64,000 nucleotides of DNA, taken from assembly GCA_029204225.1 (NCBI GenBank), contig CM055092.1, positions 88,009,666-88,073,665 of the forward strand, written 5' to 3'. Under the pieces are notes generated by a model. That model made no database searches. It was not told the DNA's origin and saw only the letters and a list, made by a program, of their open reading frames with translations. Source of the DNA: Diphasiastrum complanatum (lineage: Eukaryota > Streptophyta > Lycopodiopsida > Lycopodiales > Lycopodiaceae). Shown piece by piece: positions 34,480-45,230 of this stretch. Positions within the stretch are counted from its first letter, which is position 1, and every line of letters starts with the position of its first letter. The translations under genes and the position numbers were made by a program.

Positions 34480-35471
34480 TGTGATGGCCGAGCTGAATAG
34501 ATTTTCGTAATGTGCCATCACCAACCTTGATCTGTCTTACTGTGGTGGCCAGTACTTGTGCAACCGGCTATCGGTGATGGGTGTGTCGAACGGTATCCCA
34601 TCTAGCTTCTCCAGATTCCTGGCTCCATGATTAAGAATTTCTTTGATCCGATAAGGACCTTTGTCTGTGAACCTTAATTTTTCCTTGATCGTCTTGGTTT
34701 TATACATCAGGACTAGATCTCCGGAACGAAGATCCTTCTTTTGTAACCTGCAATCATGTCATGCTTTGCATCTTTCCTTTTCAGCTGTCAGTGCATGCAC
34801 AACTAGTAATCGTGTTTCATAGAGCTTATGCAGAGCTTCGTGGCGTGATTGTAGAGATTTGGCAAGTATCAATTGGAAGCTAGTCAAAAGCATCAAAGGG
34901 GGGCCACATGAGCAAAGCATTTTGGATCTGTTTTTACAGGTTCTTGAAGGTTCACGTAAGGTTTTTGGAGCGGCAATGAAGTGTCCTTTTACTCTACCTT
35001 ACTTGTTTAATCACATGTATAAACATTGTTATGTCAATGTGTTGGAATTGCCAAAATTCAATGAAACTAGTACCATAGTTTTGCATCCTTTGGATCTTGG
35101 AGATGGAATAGTTATCATTGCTGGTTTTTATTATCAAGTACATGCATTCATTCAAATCTCGTTGTGGCAATCCTCAATGAAGGGACTAAAAACTCTACTA
35201 GCATTACCACATCTTGACCATATACCAATTGGAATGGTGTTTGATCAGTGCTTCTCTTATATGTTGTCCTGAATGCCCATAGAGCAGCATGCAACTTGTG
35301 TTCCCAATCTGATCTACTAGCTTCAACTATTTTCGTGAGTACGCTACACATGATCTTATTGGATGATTCTGCTTGCCCATTACCGTGAGGATAATAAGAC
35401 GTACTGGTTCTATGGATCACGAAGAATTCCTCCAACAGAACCTTGATGGTATCATTGATCCAGCAAGCATT
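34480..35471 (-). pseudogene. pol: Gypsy-f integrase, interrupted
   Basis: From the right on the minus strand: LEEFFVIHRTSTSYYPHGNG, then NGQAESSNKIMCSVLTKIVE, with the catalytic Glu intact, ASRSDWEHKLHAALWAFRTT and TPFQLVYGQDVVMLVEFLVP (35435-35148). A foreign segment (34860-35147) follows. It then resumes at SRHEALHKLYETRLLVVHAL and the C-terminal domain GDLVLMYKTKTIKEKLRFTD, GPYRIKEILNHGARNLEKLD, to about 34500. It ends at SRLHKYWP with no hydrophobic tail. The upstream core (first two Asp) is missing: at 35471 it meets plus-strand aORF-4. Confidence 0.75.
34860..35147. other. Foreign segment of about 290 bp inside Gypsy-f integrase
   Basis: Integrase homology stops at 35148 and resumes at about 34859. 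The segment has a plus-strand open frame (LEGSRKVFGAAMKCPFTLPY, then NHMYKHCYVNVLELPKFNE) that matches nothing I recognise and nothing else in the window. I could not define target duplications. Confidence 0.4.
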
Positions 35472-36397
35472 AGGGGGGATAAGTCACGATCAAGAGTCCG
35501 AAGGCCAATACCAAGGACCAGTTGATATGGGTGCTGACACGTAGGACCAAGGCCAAGACGCAGGTTCGATCCAAAGCCACGAGGAAGGACAAGCCTCCTC
35601 ATCAAGAGGCTCCCGCACCATATCTGCCAGCCGGGCCCTCCGATGACCAAAGTCCGTGGAGGAGAAAATAAACGAATTTCTAGCTAAGTATCTCCACGAG
35701 TCATCAAGAGGCAGCTGATAGATATCATTTTCGGTGCAGACAATAAAAGGAAACGAGCTGCAAGCACTACCCACCCTCCAACCACAACCAGAGTGGTGTC
35801 AGCAGCTCTTTGAAAGAGACCCTGTGGCCATCGACCTATGTGACAAGTCCGCAACAACTACGGGTGAACGCGCACTACCTGCCACGCACACGACAATCCA
35901 AATGGGCAGAATGCGACACCCCTCTGGACAAGATCACTATTCAAAACTTCAATTGGCCAAGAATTCCATTAGAATACGGTTGGGATACGGATGTAGACGT
36001 GCAAAGGGCTCTCACCCTATTTGCCAATAAACATTTCAACTGTCCTGATCCAACAGTCCACGCGGCAGCCACTTACGTTCGGGACTTAGAGTATTTAATG
36101 GGGATTGAGACCAAGTGGGACAATCCCCCCCCCCATATTCTTTGATCCTAATAAGGCGCTAGCCTCCGACAAAGTCGAAGATCAGCTGCCAGTCGCTTGA
36201 GTCTATTACCGAGCTGCATTCCTTGGCGATCCCTGGATGCGACGATTCCAAGCGTGGGTCGACCAAGACTGGTTGACAGGAGTCCACAAAACCCGTCACA
36301 CGCCCAAGGACTTGAAGAAACTGGACCACATTAATTTCATGAAAGACGTCATGGGCTACCTGATCCACCAGAGGCGGGCCAAAAATACTCTCTACTA
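35472..36397 (+). pseudogene. aORF-4: accessory ORF, C-terminal domain
   Basis: It begins within the Gln/Asp-rich spacer (matches aORF-2 from QDQASKGQDQ onward) and continues to the same stop context (KNTLY then TAA at 36395). C-terminal domain blocks: KITIQNFNWPRIPLEYGWDT, VHAAATYVRDLEYLMGIETK, KALASDKVEDQLPVA, YYRAAFLGDPWMRRFQAWVD and DVMGYLIHQRRAKNTLY. Frames shift near 35560, 35730 and 36125, and a TGA replaces a residue before VYYRAAF. Nearly the same protein as aORF-2; N-terminal parts absent. Confidence 0.75.
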
Positions 36398-36444
36398 AAC
36401 CGGCAGAGTGCCGAGGGACCGACACTACTTCAGGCCATGGGTCC

Positions 36445-36833
36445 TGTTGGGGGTATTCTCGACGAATTGTAAATAAATAATATTGGCCAATGAAATGCGT
36501 TGCGAGGGCATGGCATCCTGCGCGTATAAGCCCATGGCCCAATGAGCATGCAAGTTAAGTTGTAAACAAAATAATAGACTTGGGCCCCTTTGTAATTAAA
36601 ATAAAACTTGAGGCCCTAAGTCAATTTTAAACTTAGAGTTTACTTTTTTAGAGTTGGGTCCAATTTTGGACTCACATGAATCTTGTGATTTCCAATGTAC
36701 TTTTTGTGGACCCTTGGATCAAGTTGGGTCCAAGATGAATGGATAGGATCAATGTAAATATTAGCCAATAGGATTTTGGGGCAAGGGCCTTCCCCATTTA
36801 TAAAAAGACACCATTTGTACTTTATTTTCATGC
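36445..36833 (+). repeat. Gypsy LTR, 5' part only (389 bp)
   Basis: It starts TGTTGGGGGTATTCTC 48 bases after the aORF-4 stop, as in Gypsy-d. TATA box TTTATAAAAAG at 36797-36807. It ends just downstream of the TATA box, at the Copia-H junction. It contains about 150 bases (36570-36730) that the Gypsy-d LTR lacks but the solo LTR at 14838 has. Confidence 0.8.
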
Positions 36834-37645
36834 TTTGTCAATCTAAATATGCTACATCCATCCTAGATAGGTTTGGAATGAATAATTGTAAAGGCATTGA
36901 GACACCTATGGAGCAACATGTAAAAGCATCTATTGATGGTGATGACGCATCATTTGAGGACATCACATTATATGGAAGGCTTATTGGCTCCTTGATTTAT
37001 TTAACTATAACTAGACCTGATCTTAGTTATAGTGTTGGAAAGTTAAGCCAATTCATGCAAAGTCCTCTAGTTTCACATTGGAAGATGGCCAAAAGAGTTC
37101 TACCAAGAATTTTGGCATTTTGTATAGAGGTACTAATCTTGGCTTAAGAGCCTATAGTGACTCGGATTTTGTAGGTGACAAAGTGGATAGAAGATCAAAT
37201 AATGCTTTTGCCGCCTTTCTGTGTGATGGAGTAGTATCATGGCTTTCCAACAAGCAAGATACCATCTCTTTATCTTCTACAGAATCAGAGTACAAGGCCT
37301 TGACATCAATATGCAAGGAGGTCTTGTGGCTCAAAAGGCTATTGGTGGATCTTCATGTCATGGAGGAGGAGATCCCTATCATCTATTGTGACAACAAATC
37401 AGTCCAATCACTTGCAACTAATCCTAAATTCCATGCAAAGAGCAAACACATCTAGATTGCTCATCATTTCGTGAGAGAGAAAGTACAAGCCAAAGAGATC
37501 AAGCTCCAACACGTGTCATCATCAAGTTGCTTGGCTGATTTTTTTACTAAATCTATACCTAAAGATTCATTTGTCAAGCTTAGATCTTCAATTGGAGTGA
37601 TTGATAAAAGTTTTTTTTGTTTCGAAGGCTAGATTTGAGGAGGAG
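36834..37645 (+). pseudogene. pol: Copia-H RT end and RNase H
   Basis: It begins SKYATSILDRFGMNNCKGIE, then SFEDITLYGRLIGSLIYLTI, TRPDLSYSVGKLSQFMQSPL, YSDSDFVGDKVDRRSNNAFA, ISLSSTESEYKALTSICKEV, IIYCDNKSVQSLATNPKFHA and KSKHI, then HHFVREKVQAKEIKLQHVSS and SCLADFFTKSIPKDSFVKLR. The RNase H acidic residues are present. Breaks: frameshift near 37105 and a TAG after KSKHI (37453-37455). The polypurine tract GATTTGAGGAGGAG abuts the LTR at 37646. Confidence 0.85.
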
Positions 37646-38326
37646 TGTGAAAAATTGCCTACATTGGCAAATCTAGCCATGTAGAATATTGTATATTTTG
37701 TCAATATTTTTGGTTAGACACTTGAATGGCCAAAGTGCCACTTGCCAATCCACACCTAATGTAGGTTACCACGAGTCAAGAGAGTGGTTGTGTCCATTTG
37801 GCAGTGATTCCTACTTTGCAGGATCTAGACCATGATTTATGATGAGATTTGTACCTACCATGCACCTACCAAGCATGACTCTTGGATCTAGGCTAGGGTT
37901 TTCACATTAGGGCAACAAAATTGAGTCTACTTCCTTATTACATGCTGGATGTTCACCTAACTTTGAAAAGGAAGTGTCTTTTACCATGTATTTCCATTCT
38001 CCATAGTGAGGAGATAGAAACTTTTTGGAGCCTCAAGAGGAAACTCGAATTTTCTCTCTACGTATTGTGATTGTGATTGATTCCAATGAAACCCAGATTT
38101 GACACACTTCAAACTCTATCTATAGGCCGTACTACAGTCTCATTTTCACACGTGAGAACTTGGATAATTGTTTATGATCTAGTTTTTTATTGTCTCTACT
38201 TGTTTTCTATCAAGCTGATCTTGCTTTCTATTGACTAGTATTTGATAGATTGTTCAACAAGTACACAATCAACCTTATGGATCATTCAAAGATCCATTTA
38301 TGGTCCTTGATACTGTACTTTCAACA
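37646..38326 (+). repeat. 3' LTR of Copia-H (681 bp)
   Basis: It starts TGTGAAAAATTGCC and ends TACTTTCAACA, next to the target duplication GATGG. The same family is found as a solo LTR at 52015-52718 in reverse. It contains TCACACGTGAGA near 38152. Confidence 0.85.
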
Positions 38327-38579
38327 GATGGCATAGGATTGGACAAGGTTCTCATACTCATCTCTCAAGCCATTAAGTATGATTTGGAGTAGCTCACTTT
38401 GATCTATGGATCCTCCAATGCAAGCAAGCTCCCTATGAGTATCTTTCACTCTCAACACATAATTAGTGTCACTATTATCACTTTTTTGAGAACTTTGAAA
38501 GATTTGGTTTCTAAGAGTGAGGAGTCTTGAGGTATTTTTGGCCTCATAGATTGCTTTGAGAGTGTCCCAAGATGAGGGA
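38327..38579 (-). pseudogene. gag: Copia-G gag, 5' part (continuation across Copia-H)
   Basis: Minus-strand reading: HPSSWDTLKAIYEAKNTSRL, LTLRNQIFQSSQKSDNSD, YVLRVKDTHRELACIGGSID, LQIILNGLRDEYENLVQSYA. This is the middle of a copia Gag and continues at 28735. The gag N-terminus, leader and primer site are missing because LTR-X copy 2 abuts mid-gag at 38579/38580. Confidence 0.8.
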
Positions 38580-38664
38580 TGTTTGGGACACGCGTGGGAA
38601 TGCCCTAAAGAGTGTGAATGATCTCCTAAGCCAGCTTATGCACTTGTTGATGGATGCTAGATTG

Positions 38665-38808
38665 TGTTGGAATATCAATCCACACTCTAGAGAGAACTAT
38701 CAAACAAGGCGGATAGCTTAGTGGTAGAGTATCCCATCCGGTATGAGGGAGGTCCTAGGTTCGAATCCTAGTTTGTCCATCCATATGATGATTTAGGGAT
38801 TTCTAACA
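38665..38808 (+). repeat. 5' LTR of the TRIM
   Basis: TGTTGGAATATCAATCC to TTTCTAACA. It contains a tRNA-like sequence at about 38707-38779 with A-box TAGCTTAGTGG and B-box GGTTCGAATCC. Confidence 0.92.
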
Positions 38809-38822
38809 TGGTATCAGAGCCA
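38809..38822 (+). promoter_or_regulatory. TRIM primer binding site
   Basis: TGGTATCAGAGCCA, an exact initiator-Met primer site, with no gap after the LTR. Confidence 0.93.
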
Positions 38823-38927
38823 AGTTAGACCTTACAGTTCATGGTGTCAAAGCCATGGTTAGGTGGCCCAAGTTGTGGGGCAGTAGGTGACAGCTAGGAC
38901 TCCAACCAAGTGTGGCTTGAGGGGGGG

Positions 38928-39065
38928 TGTTGGAATCCACACTCTAGAGAAAACTATCAAACAGGGCAGATAGCTCAGTGGTAGAGCATCCCATCTGATA
39001 TGAGGGAGGTCCTGGGTTCGAATCCTAGTCTATCCATCCATATTATGATTTATGGATTTCTAACA
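38928..39065 (+). repeat. 3' LTR of the TRIM
   Basis: TGTTGGAATCCACAC to TTTCTAACA, following seven or more G residues of the polypurine tract. Confidence 0.92.
38964..39036 (+). other. tRNA-like sequence in the TRIM 3' LTR
   Basis: The 73 bases can be laid out as a tRNA: acceptor arms GGGCAGA and TCTATCC (6 of 7 can pair, counting one G-T), D arm GCTC-AGTGGTA-GAGC, T arm CTGGG-TTCGAAT-CCTAG, with A-box TAGCTCAGTGG and a perfect B-box GGTTCGAATCC. The anticodon arm is 19 bases (normally 17) with only four good pairs, so no anticodon can be assigned. I read it as tRNA-derived promoter-like sequence rather than a working tRNA gene. Confidence 0.65.
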
Positions 39066-39529
39066 GATTGAATTCCAAGATCTAGATCAAAAAAACTAAG
39101 GCATAGAGGCAAAGATAGATGCGTATGTTGATAGCCAAAGTACATACACTTGAAACAAAGTGATCCTTGATAAAAATAAGTAAAATTAGGTTCCTCTCCT
39201 CGGGTAGAGAGAGAATAGAAAACAAGCAAATCTCACAATACTCAATGTTTGACTCAAAACTCAACATCAATTATGATTCCAAAGTGGAGTACATATAAAA
39301 CTCTTGGAGAATCCTCCTTGCATGCTATTGGACCCCTAATCCTAGCCTCTCAAATGCTATTGGATGAGTGATGCATCCATCCTACAATTCTATTGGACCC
39401 TTCTTCATTTCTCAATTCCTATTGGACCCCTTGACTCAAGCCAACACTTTGACTTCATCACTCATCAAATCACAATAACACAAGTGTCACAATCCTATTT
39501 ACTAGCCTACATAGCTTGAGTTTGCATCA

Positions 39530-39662
39530 CAAATGACTTTTGGCTCAATAGTGGCATTACATGTGGATTTGACCAATTTGCCATCTATGCCAATTTTTGG
39601 CCCTATCACAAAACTACACAAAGCTTGCTTGACATAAAAAAAACTTAGAACACCCCCTAAAG
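39530..39662. other. Short unassigned junction
   Basis: AT-rich sequence between LTR-X copy 2 and the Copia-J integrase, with no clear coding content. Confidence 0.3.
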
Positions 39663-40522
39663 CTATGATAGATAAATTTTTATAGTTTTGACACCAATGA
39701 CCACTTTCTTAGTTGAAGGAATAAAAACTTTGTAAGCCTTGCTCACCTCACTATAGCCAACAAACACACCTTTCTTTGAAGATGAATCCTCCTTGGTTAT
39801 GTCATCAAGAGTGATATAGCATATACATCCAAACGTTTTGAAGAACTTGACATTCAGCCTTCTTCTCAAAAATGTCTCAAAAGGGGTTTTTCCATCCAAT
39901 ATAGCACTCGACCACCTATTGCATAGAAAATTAGCACACAACAAAGTTTGATCCCAAAATGATTTTGAAAGATTTGCACCTAACCTCATGGCTTTAGCTC
40001 CTTCACATAAGGTTCTATTCTTCGTCTCGGCCACTCCATTTTGTTGTGGTGTCCTTGGACTTGTGCACTCCCTCTTGATCCCATGATCATCACAAAAAAC
40101 CTTGAACTTGGTAGAAATGTACTCACCACCATTGTCACACCTCAAGAACTTGATCTTGGTAGAGAATTGGATCTCTCTTGCAATCTTGAACTTGATAAAG
40201 ACATCAAACACTTCATCTTTACTTTTTAGTAGATAGACCCAACAAAATCTACTAAAGTCACATACATTTTAGCACCTCCATTGCTAATTGTAGTAACATC
40301 ATGAATATCTGAATGCACAACTTGAAAAGGCTTTGTAGATCTAGATGTAGATCTCTTATAAGGTAACCTATGTGACTTAGATAAAGCACATTTCTCACAA
40401 ACATGATTCAAGCTTGTAAGAGATTTAGGAAGACCAAAAACAACTTCCTTTTTGCCATCACCTCCAACGACTTGTAGTTGAGATGTCCCAACCTCTTGCA
40501 TTGACATTTTCTCTTTTGTCAT
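39663..40522 (-). pseudogene. pol: Copia-J integrase
   Basis: N-terminal part VGRS-type GLPKSLTSLNHVCEKCALSK (HHCC end, CEKC), RSTSRSTKPFQVVHSDIHDV (first Asp region), then the core KFLRCDNGGEYISTKFKVFC (second Asp) and TPQQNGVAETKNRTLCEGAK (catalytic Glu). The C-terminal region TFGCICYITLDDITKEDSSS and GVFVGYSEVSKAYKVF follows. A stop or frameshift near 40215-40226 splits it. RT and RNase H are missing on the left. Copia-E at 13.7-16.3 kb may be the 3' half of a sister copy, because it ends in a Copia-J-type LTR. Confidence 0.8.
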
Positions 40523-40531
40523 GCATCCAAC

Positions 40532-41830
40532 CTAGTTAGCAACAACACAAGCATCAAGTTTGACCAATTTATCTCGCCTCTTCTTTTTTGCAATCAATTC
40601 ATCCTCTTTCTTGATCAAACAAGCATCACCAACAAAATCCACTTTGAATCCCTTGTCAAGCATTTGACTCACACTAGGAAGATTCTTAGTAATAGATGAA
40701 ATGAACAAAACATCCTTCAAATTGATATTCCTATTAGTAGAGAGGGAAATAGGAATTGTGCCAATCCCTTTTATTGCACACTCACCATTATTGGCCGTGT
40801 AGATAACCTTCTTGTCACCTTTGAAAGCCGTCAAGGATGAATAATACTCATGAGGTGTCATATGTGATGTAGCTCCACTATCAATCCACCAAGGATCAAT
40901 GTCTCCATGATTAGCCAACTAGCATGATGACATATTGTTCATCAACACCATCTTCATCAATAGTTAGGTTGGTTTGTTTCTCACCTTGATCTCTCTTCTT
41001 CTTGAAGCAATTATTTGCAAAATACCCTTTGATTCCACAATAGAAGAATTTTAACTTTGACCTACCTTTCTTCTTACCAACAACAGTGGAAGGCTCACCT
41101 TGATCTTGACCCTTTGACCATTTTCCTTTGCCCTTGCACTTGCCCTTGAATTTGCCTTTGATGAACATAGCCTCCTCTCCATCAACTTGAGATGTAGTAG
41201 CTGCACCTCCTCTTGATAAAAGTCTAAACTCTTCATTCGCCAAAATCTCTTGCAAATCCACCATACTTGGCAAAGTCTTTTGAATAGAAAAACTTTGAAA
41301 AAGATTAACATGATCATCCAACAAGCCATTTAGAACAATTTGAACAAGTTCTACTTCCTTCATGCTTTCATCAATACATGCTAACTCATCATTGAATGTC
41401 TTAACCCTTTAAAAAAAAACATGAGCACTTCATCCTTCTTTTGCATACAAGAAAAGATTTGTCTTCTTAGAGTTATAACTCTAGATGTAGACTTAGATTC
41501 ATAAAGCTTATTTAAAGAATCCCAAGCCTCCTTTGATGTTGTGCACCTACCAATTTCCTTGAGAAGTTCATTAGTCACATTCATCTTGATCACATGTAGA
41601 GCTTTCTTTGCCCTCTTGTCATACCTCAATTGATATTTTTGTTCCAAAGGTCTCTCCTCCACACCTAGAACAATATCCATCAACTCATTCATCTCTAGCA
41701 AGGATTCAATCCTTACCTTCCAAGTAGAATAGTTGATTGAGGTAAGCCTATCATTACCTTCCAACTGAAGCCACTTGAGGTTGCTATGTTGCAATGATTT
41801 GATCTTCTCTTTGAACCTCTTCCAATTCAC
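40532..41830 (-). pseudogene. gag: Copia-J gag and protease
   Basis: Gag start region WLQLEGNDRLTSINYSTWKV, then LMDIVLGVEERPLEQKYQLR, RAKKALHVIKMNVTNELLKE and TTSKEAWDSLNKLYESKSTS. A frameshift in an A-run near 41405 shifts the frame; then comes VQIVLNGLLDDHVNLFQSFS, a Lys-rich region, and a degenerate knuckle FYCGIKGYFANNC (first Cys and His lost). Protease: PWWIDSGATSHMTPHEYYSS (DSGA intact), FISSITKNLPSVSQMLDKGF. A stop lies between gag and protease at 40911-40918. Confidence 0.85.
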
Positions 41831-42359
41831 TTAGCACTCCCTTGAAAATCAACAAATTAAACTCAAGAAAAAATCACAAAGATATGGAAACAATCTAGCC
41901 TCTCATTTTTCTCTTTCTAGCAAATCCTAGCACCTAGAATCTTGATTTCTTGATCACCATAGATCTAAACACAATATGATGAAATTTTGCCAACACCTAA
42001 GATTGAAACACACTCTTGAAAAGTCCACCAACCTGAAAATCAAGAGATCCTATCAAATTTAGGGTTTTACCAAAAATGCAAAATATTGAATCAGGCAAAA
42101 TCTACATGCAAAAGCTAGAATCTAGATATCTCATCTAATAGAATGTACCATCCACAATCATGAGCAATTTTTGTCTCCAAATTCCAGTAAGTGGATTCAA
42201 AAATCATCCATCCACAAGTTATTTGACCTAAAATGATGATTGGACCACAAAGATCCACTTTCTATACTTGAAAATGTAAGATTTGATCTATCAACACCTC
42301 CAAATCCACATAGAGTTTATGGCACACTCAAATCCACCTCTACATTTGGCATAAACACC

Positions 42360-42373
42360 TTGCTTTGATACCA
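42360..42373 (-). promoter_or_regulatory. Copia-J primer binding site
   Basis: The minus strand reads TGGTATCAAAGCAA, an initiator-Met primer site with one or two changes (A for G at position 9), next to the LTR at 42374. The leader between it and gag is about 530 bp. Confidence 0.8.
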
Positions 42374-43005
42374 TGTGAAAATTACAGATCCAAAACACAA
42401 CTAATGGATCTATGATTTTGGGAATTTGGTATGCACATCTAGATTTAGTCACAAAATAGAATTCATCAAGATTAGCATGCTAGAATTGCATAAATCACTA
42501 AGATCTGATCATGAACATGTAAATACAGTATGATATTGTCCATGTCCATAAAACAGCAGTAGCAGGCTGTCCTTCGCACGTGTGGGACCTATATCAACCA
42601 TAAAATCAACATTCTACACATAGAAAACCAAGATATCAAGAGATAAACACAAGAGATGGACATAGAAACTCAAGAGATGAATACAATGATATGTTTTCCA
42701 CACTGGTATTGCTATTTATATCTTCCAAAATGTCATTTGGCCACTTGACCTAAGTATGGCATAAAATGGTAACTTCTAGGTACTTAACCAAAAACCTAGA
42801 AATACTAGTCCAAATGCAATGTACCAAAATTAGCCAATTAGAATGGGTCCAAGCATGACCTCATCCACTTATCTAGTTGTCAAAAATAGTAATACCACTA
42901 TGTAGACATTCATTGACAAATATGAAACTGTCTCTAACTTGATATTTCATTTTGGCCTCCAAAAATACCAAATAAAAGAACCAAACTAGTTGACAATTTT
43001 TCACA
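42374..43005 (-). repeat. 5' LTR of Copia-J (632 bp)
   Basis: Plus-strand ends TGTGAAAATTACAG and CAATTTTTCACA. A minus-strand TATA box, TATAAATAG, lies at 42712-42720. The following bases ACAAG (43006-43010) are the expected target duplication; the partner at the other end is lost. Confidence 0.85.
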
Positions 43006-44331
43006 ACAAGTGGGTGTTTAGGAAACTCTTCATTTGCCAAAATCTCTTGCAAATCCACCATACTTGGCAAAGTCTTTTGAATAGCAAAACTTTGAACAAG
43101 ATTAGCATGATCATCCAACAAGCCATTAAGAACAACTTGCACAAGTTCTACTTCCTTCATGCTTTCATCAATACATGCTAACTCATCATTGAATGCCTTA
43201 ACCCTTTAAAAAAAAAACAATGAGCACCTTCATCCTTCTTTTGCATACAAGAAAAGATTTGTCTTCTTAGAGTTAGAACTCCAGATGTAGACTTAGATTC
43301 ATAAAGCTTATTTAAAGAATCCCAAGCCTCCTTTGATGTTGTGCACTTACCAAGCCTCCTTTGATGTCGTGCACTTACCAATTTCCTTGAGAAGTTCATT
43401 AGTCACATTCATCTTGATCACATGTAGAGCTTTGTTTGCCCTCTTGTCATACCTCAATTGATATTGTTGTGCCAAAGGTCTCTCCTCCACACCTAGAACA
43501 ATATCCATCAACTCATACATCTCTAGCAAGGATTCAATCCTTACCTTCCAAGTAGAATAGTTGATTGAGGTAAGCCTATCATTGCCTTCCAACATGAAGC
43601 CACTTGAGGTTGCTATGTTGCAATGATTCGATCTTCTCTTTGAACCTCTTCCAATGCACTTAGCACTCCCTTGAAAATAAACAAATTAAACTCAAGAAGA
43701 AATCACAAAGATATGGAAACAATCTAGCCTCTCATTTTTCTCTTTCTAGCAAATCCTAGCACCTAGAATCTTGATTTCTTGATCACCATAGATCTAAACA
43801 CAATATGATGAAATTTTGCCAACACCTAAGATTGAAACACACTCTTGAAAAGTCCACCAACCTGAAAATCAAGAGATCCTATCAAATTTAGGGTTTTACC
43901 AAAAATGCAAAATATTGAATCAGGCAAAATCTACATGCAAAAGCTAGAATCTAGATATCTCATCTAATAGAATGTACCATCCACAATCATGAGCAATTTT
44001 TGTCTCCAAATTCCAGTAAGTGGATTCAAAAATCATCCATCCACAAGTTATTTGACCTAAAATGATGATTGGACCACAAAGATCCACTTTCTATACTTGA
44101 AAATGTAAGATTTGATCTATCAACACCTCCAAATCCACATAGAGTTTATGGCACACTCAAATCCACCTCTACATTTGGCATAAACACCTTGCTTTGATAC
44201 CATGTGAAAATTACAGATCCAAAACACAACTAATGGATCTATGATTTTAGGAATTTGGTATGCACATCTAGATTTAGTCACAAAATAGAATTCATCAAGA
44301 TTAGCATGCTAGAATTGCATAAATCACTAAG
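43006..44331 (-). repeat. Copia-J second copy: gag, leader, primer site, LTR start
   Basis: This repeats 41225-42502 in the same orientation. The 500-base leader appears identical by eye and the 129 bases of LTR (44203-44331) differ at one position. Gag starts at LEGNDRLTSINYSTWKV (about 43595) and carries a frameshift in the same A-run (43207-43217) plus a 28-base tandem duplication at about 43325-43380 that repeats the TTSKEAW codons. It is truncated in gag on the left and in the LTR on the right. Confidence 0.85.

Positions 44332-45230
<899 letters not shown>

Larger units (their letters stand above)
28736..38326 (+). mobile_element. Copia-H: 9.6-kb insertion in Copia-G gag, TSD GATGG
   Basis: The plus-strand 5' LTR remnant (28736-29006) and 3' LTR (37646-38326) are flanked by GATGG at 28731-28735 and 38327-38331. 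Rejoining the flanks at one GATGG makes the Copia-G gag read through: NLVQSYAI on the right side continues KEDLPTLEV on the left. Inside, only RT end and RNase H (36834-37645) belong to Copia-H. The rest (29007-36833) is a rearranged block of gypsy sequence that replaced the 5' LTR end, gag, protease, integrase and most of RT. The LTRs differ at about 5% over the shared 270 bases by eye. Confidence 0.85.
38665..39065 (+). mobile_element. Complete TRIM element (401 bp), TSD GATTG
   Basis: A terminal-repeat retrotransposon in miniature with every diagnostic part: 144-bp 5' LTR (38665-38808), initiator-Met primer site directly after it, a 105-bp non-coding centre, a polypurine tract GAGGGGGGG (38919-38927), 138-bp 3' LTR (38928-39065), and GATTG duplications at 38660-38664 and 39066-39070. 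It encodes no protein and would need another element's enzymes. The LTRs differ by one 6-base indel and 12 substitutions (10 transitions) by eye. The empty site exists at 16341-16375. Confidence 0.92.
38580..39529 (-). repeat. LTR-X copy 2, 5' LTR of Copia-G, carrying a TRIM
   Basis: About 544 bp of LTR once the 401-bp TRIM and its 5-bp duplication are removed. It matches 16267-16827 over its whole length apart from the first 20 or so bases, where TGTTTGGGACACGCGTGGG replaces TGTGAAATTTCACACGTG. On the minus strand it begins TGATGCAAACTC at 39529. Confidence 0.75.

Noticed and set aside
38707-38779. Functional tRNA gene in the TRIM 5' LTR
   Set aside because: The anticodon arm is two bases too long and poorly paired, the acceptor has mismatches, and the sequence lies inside a defined LTR. 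Called tRNA-like only.
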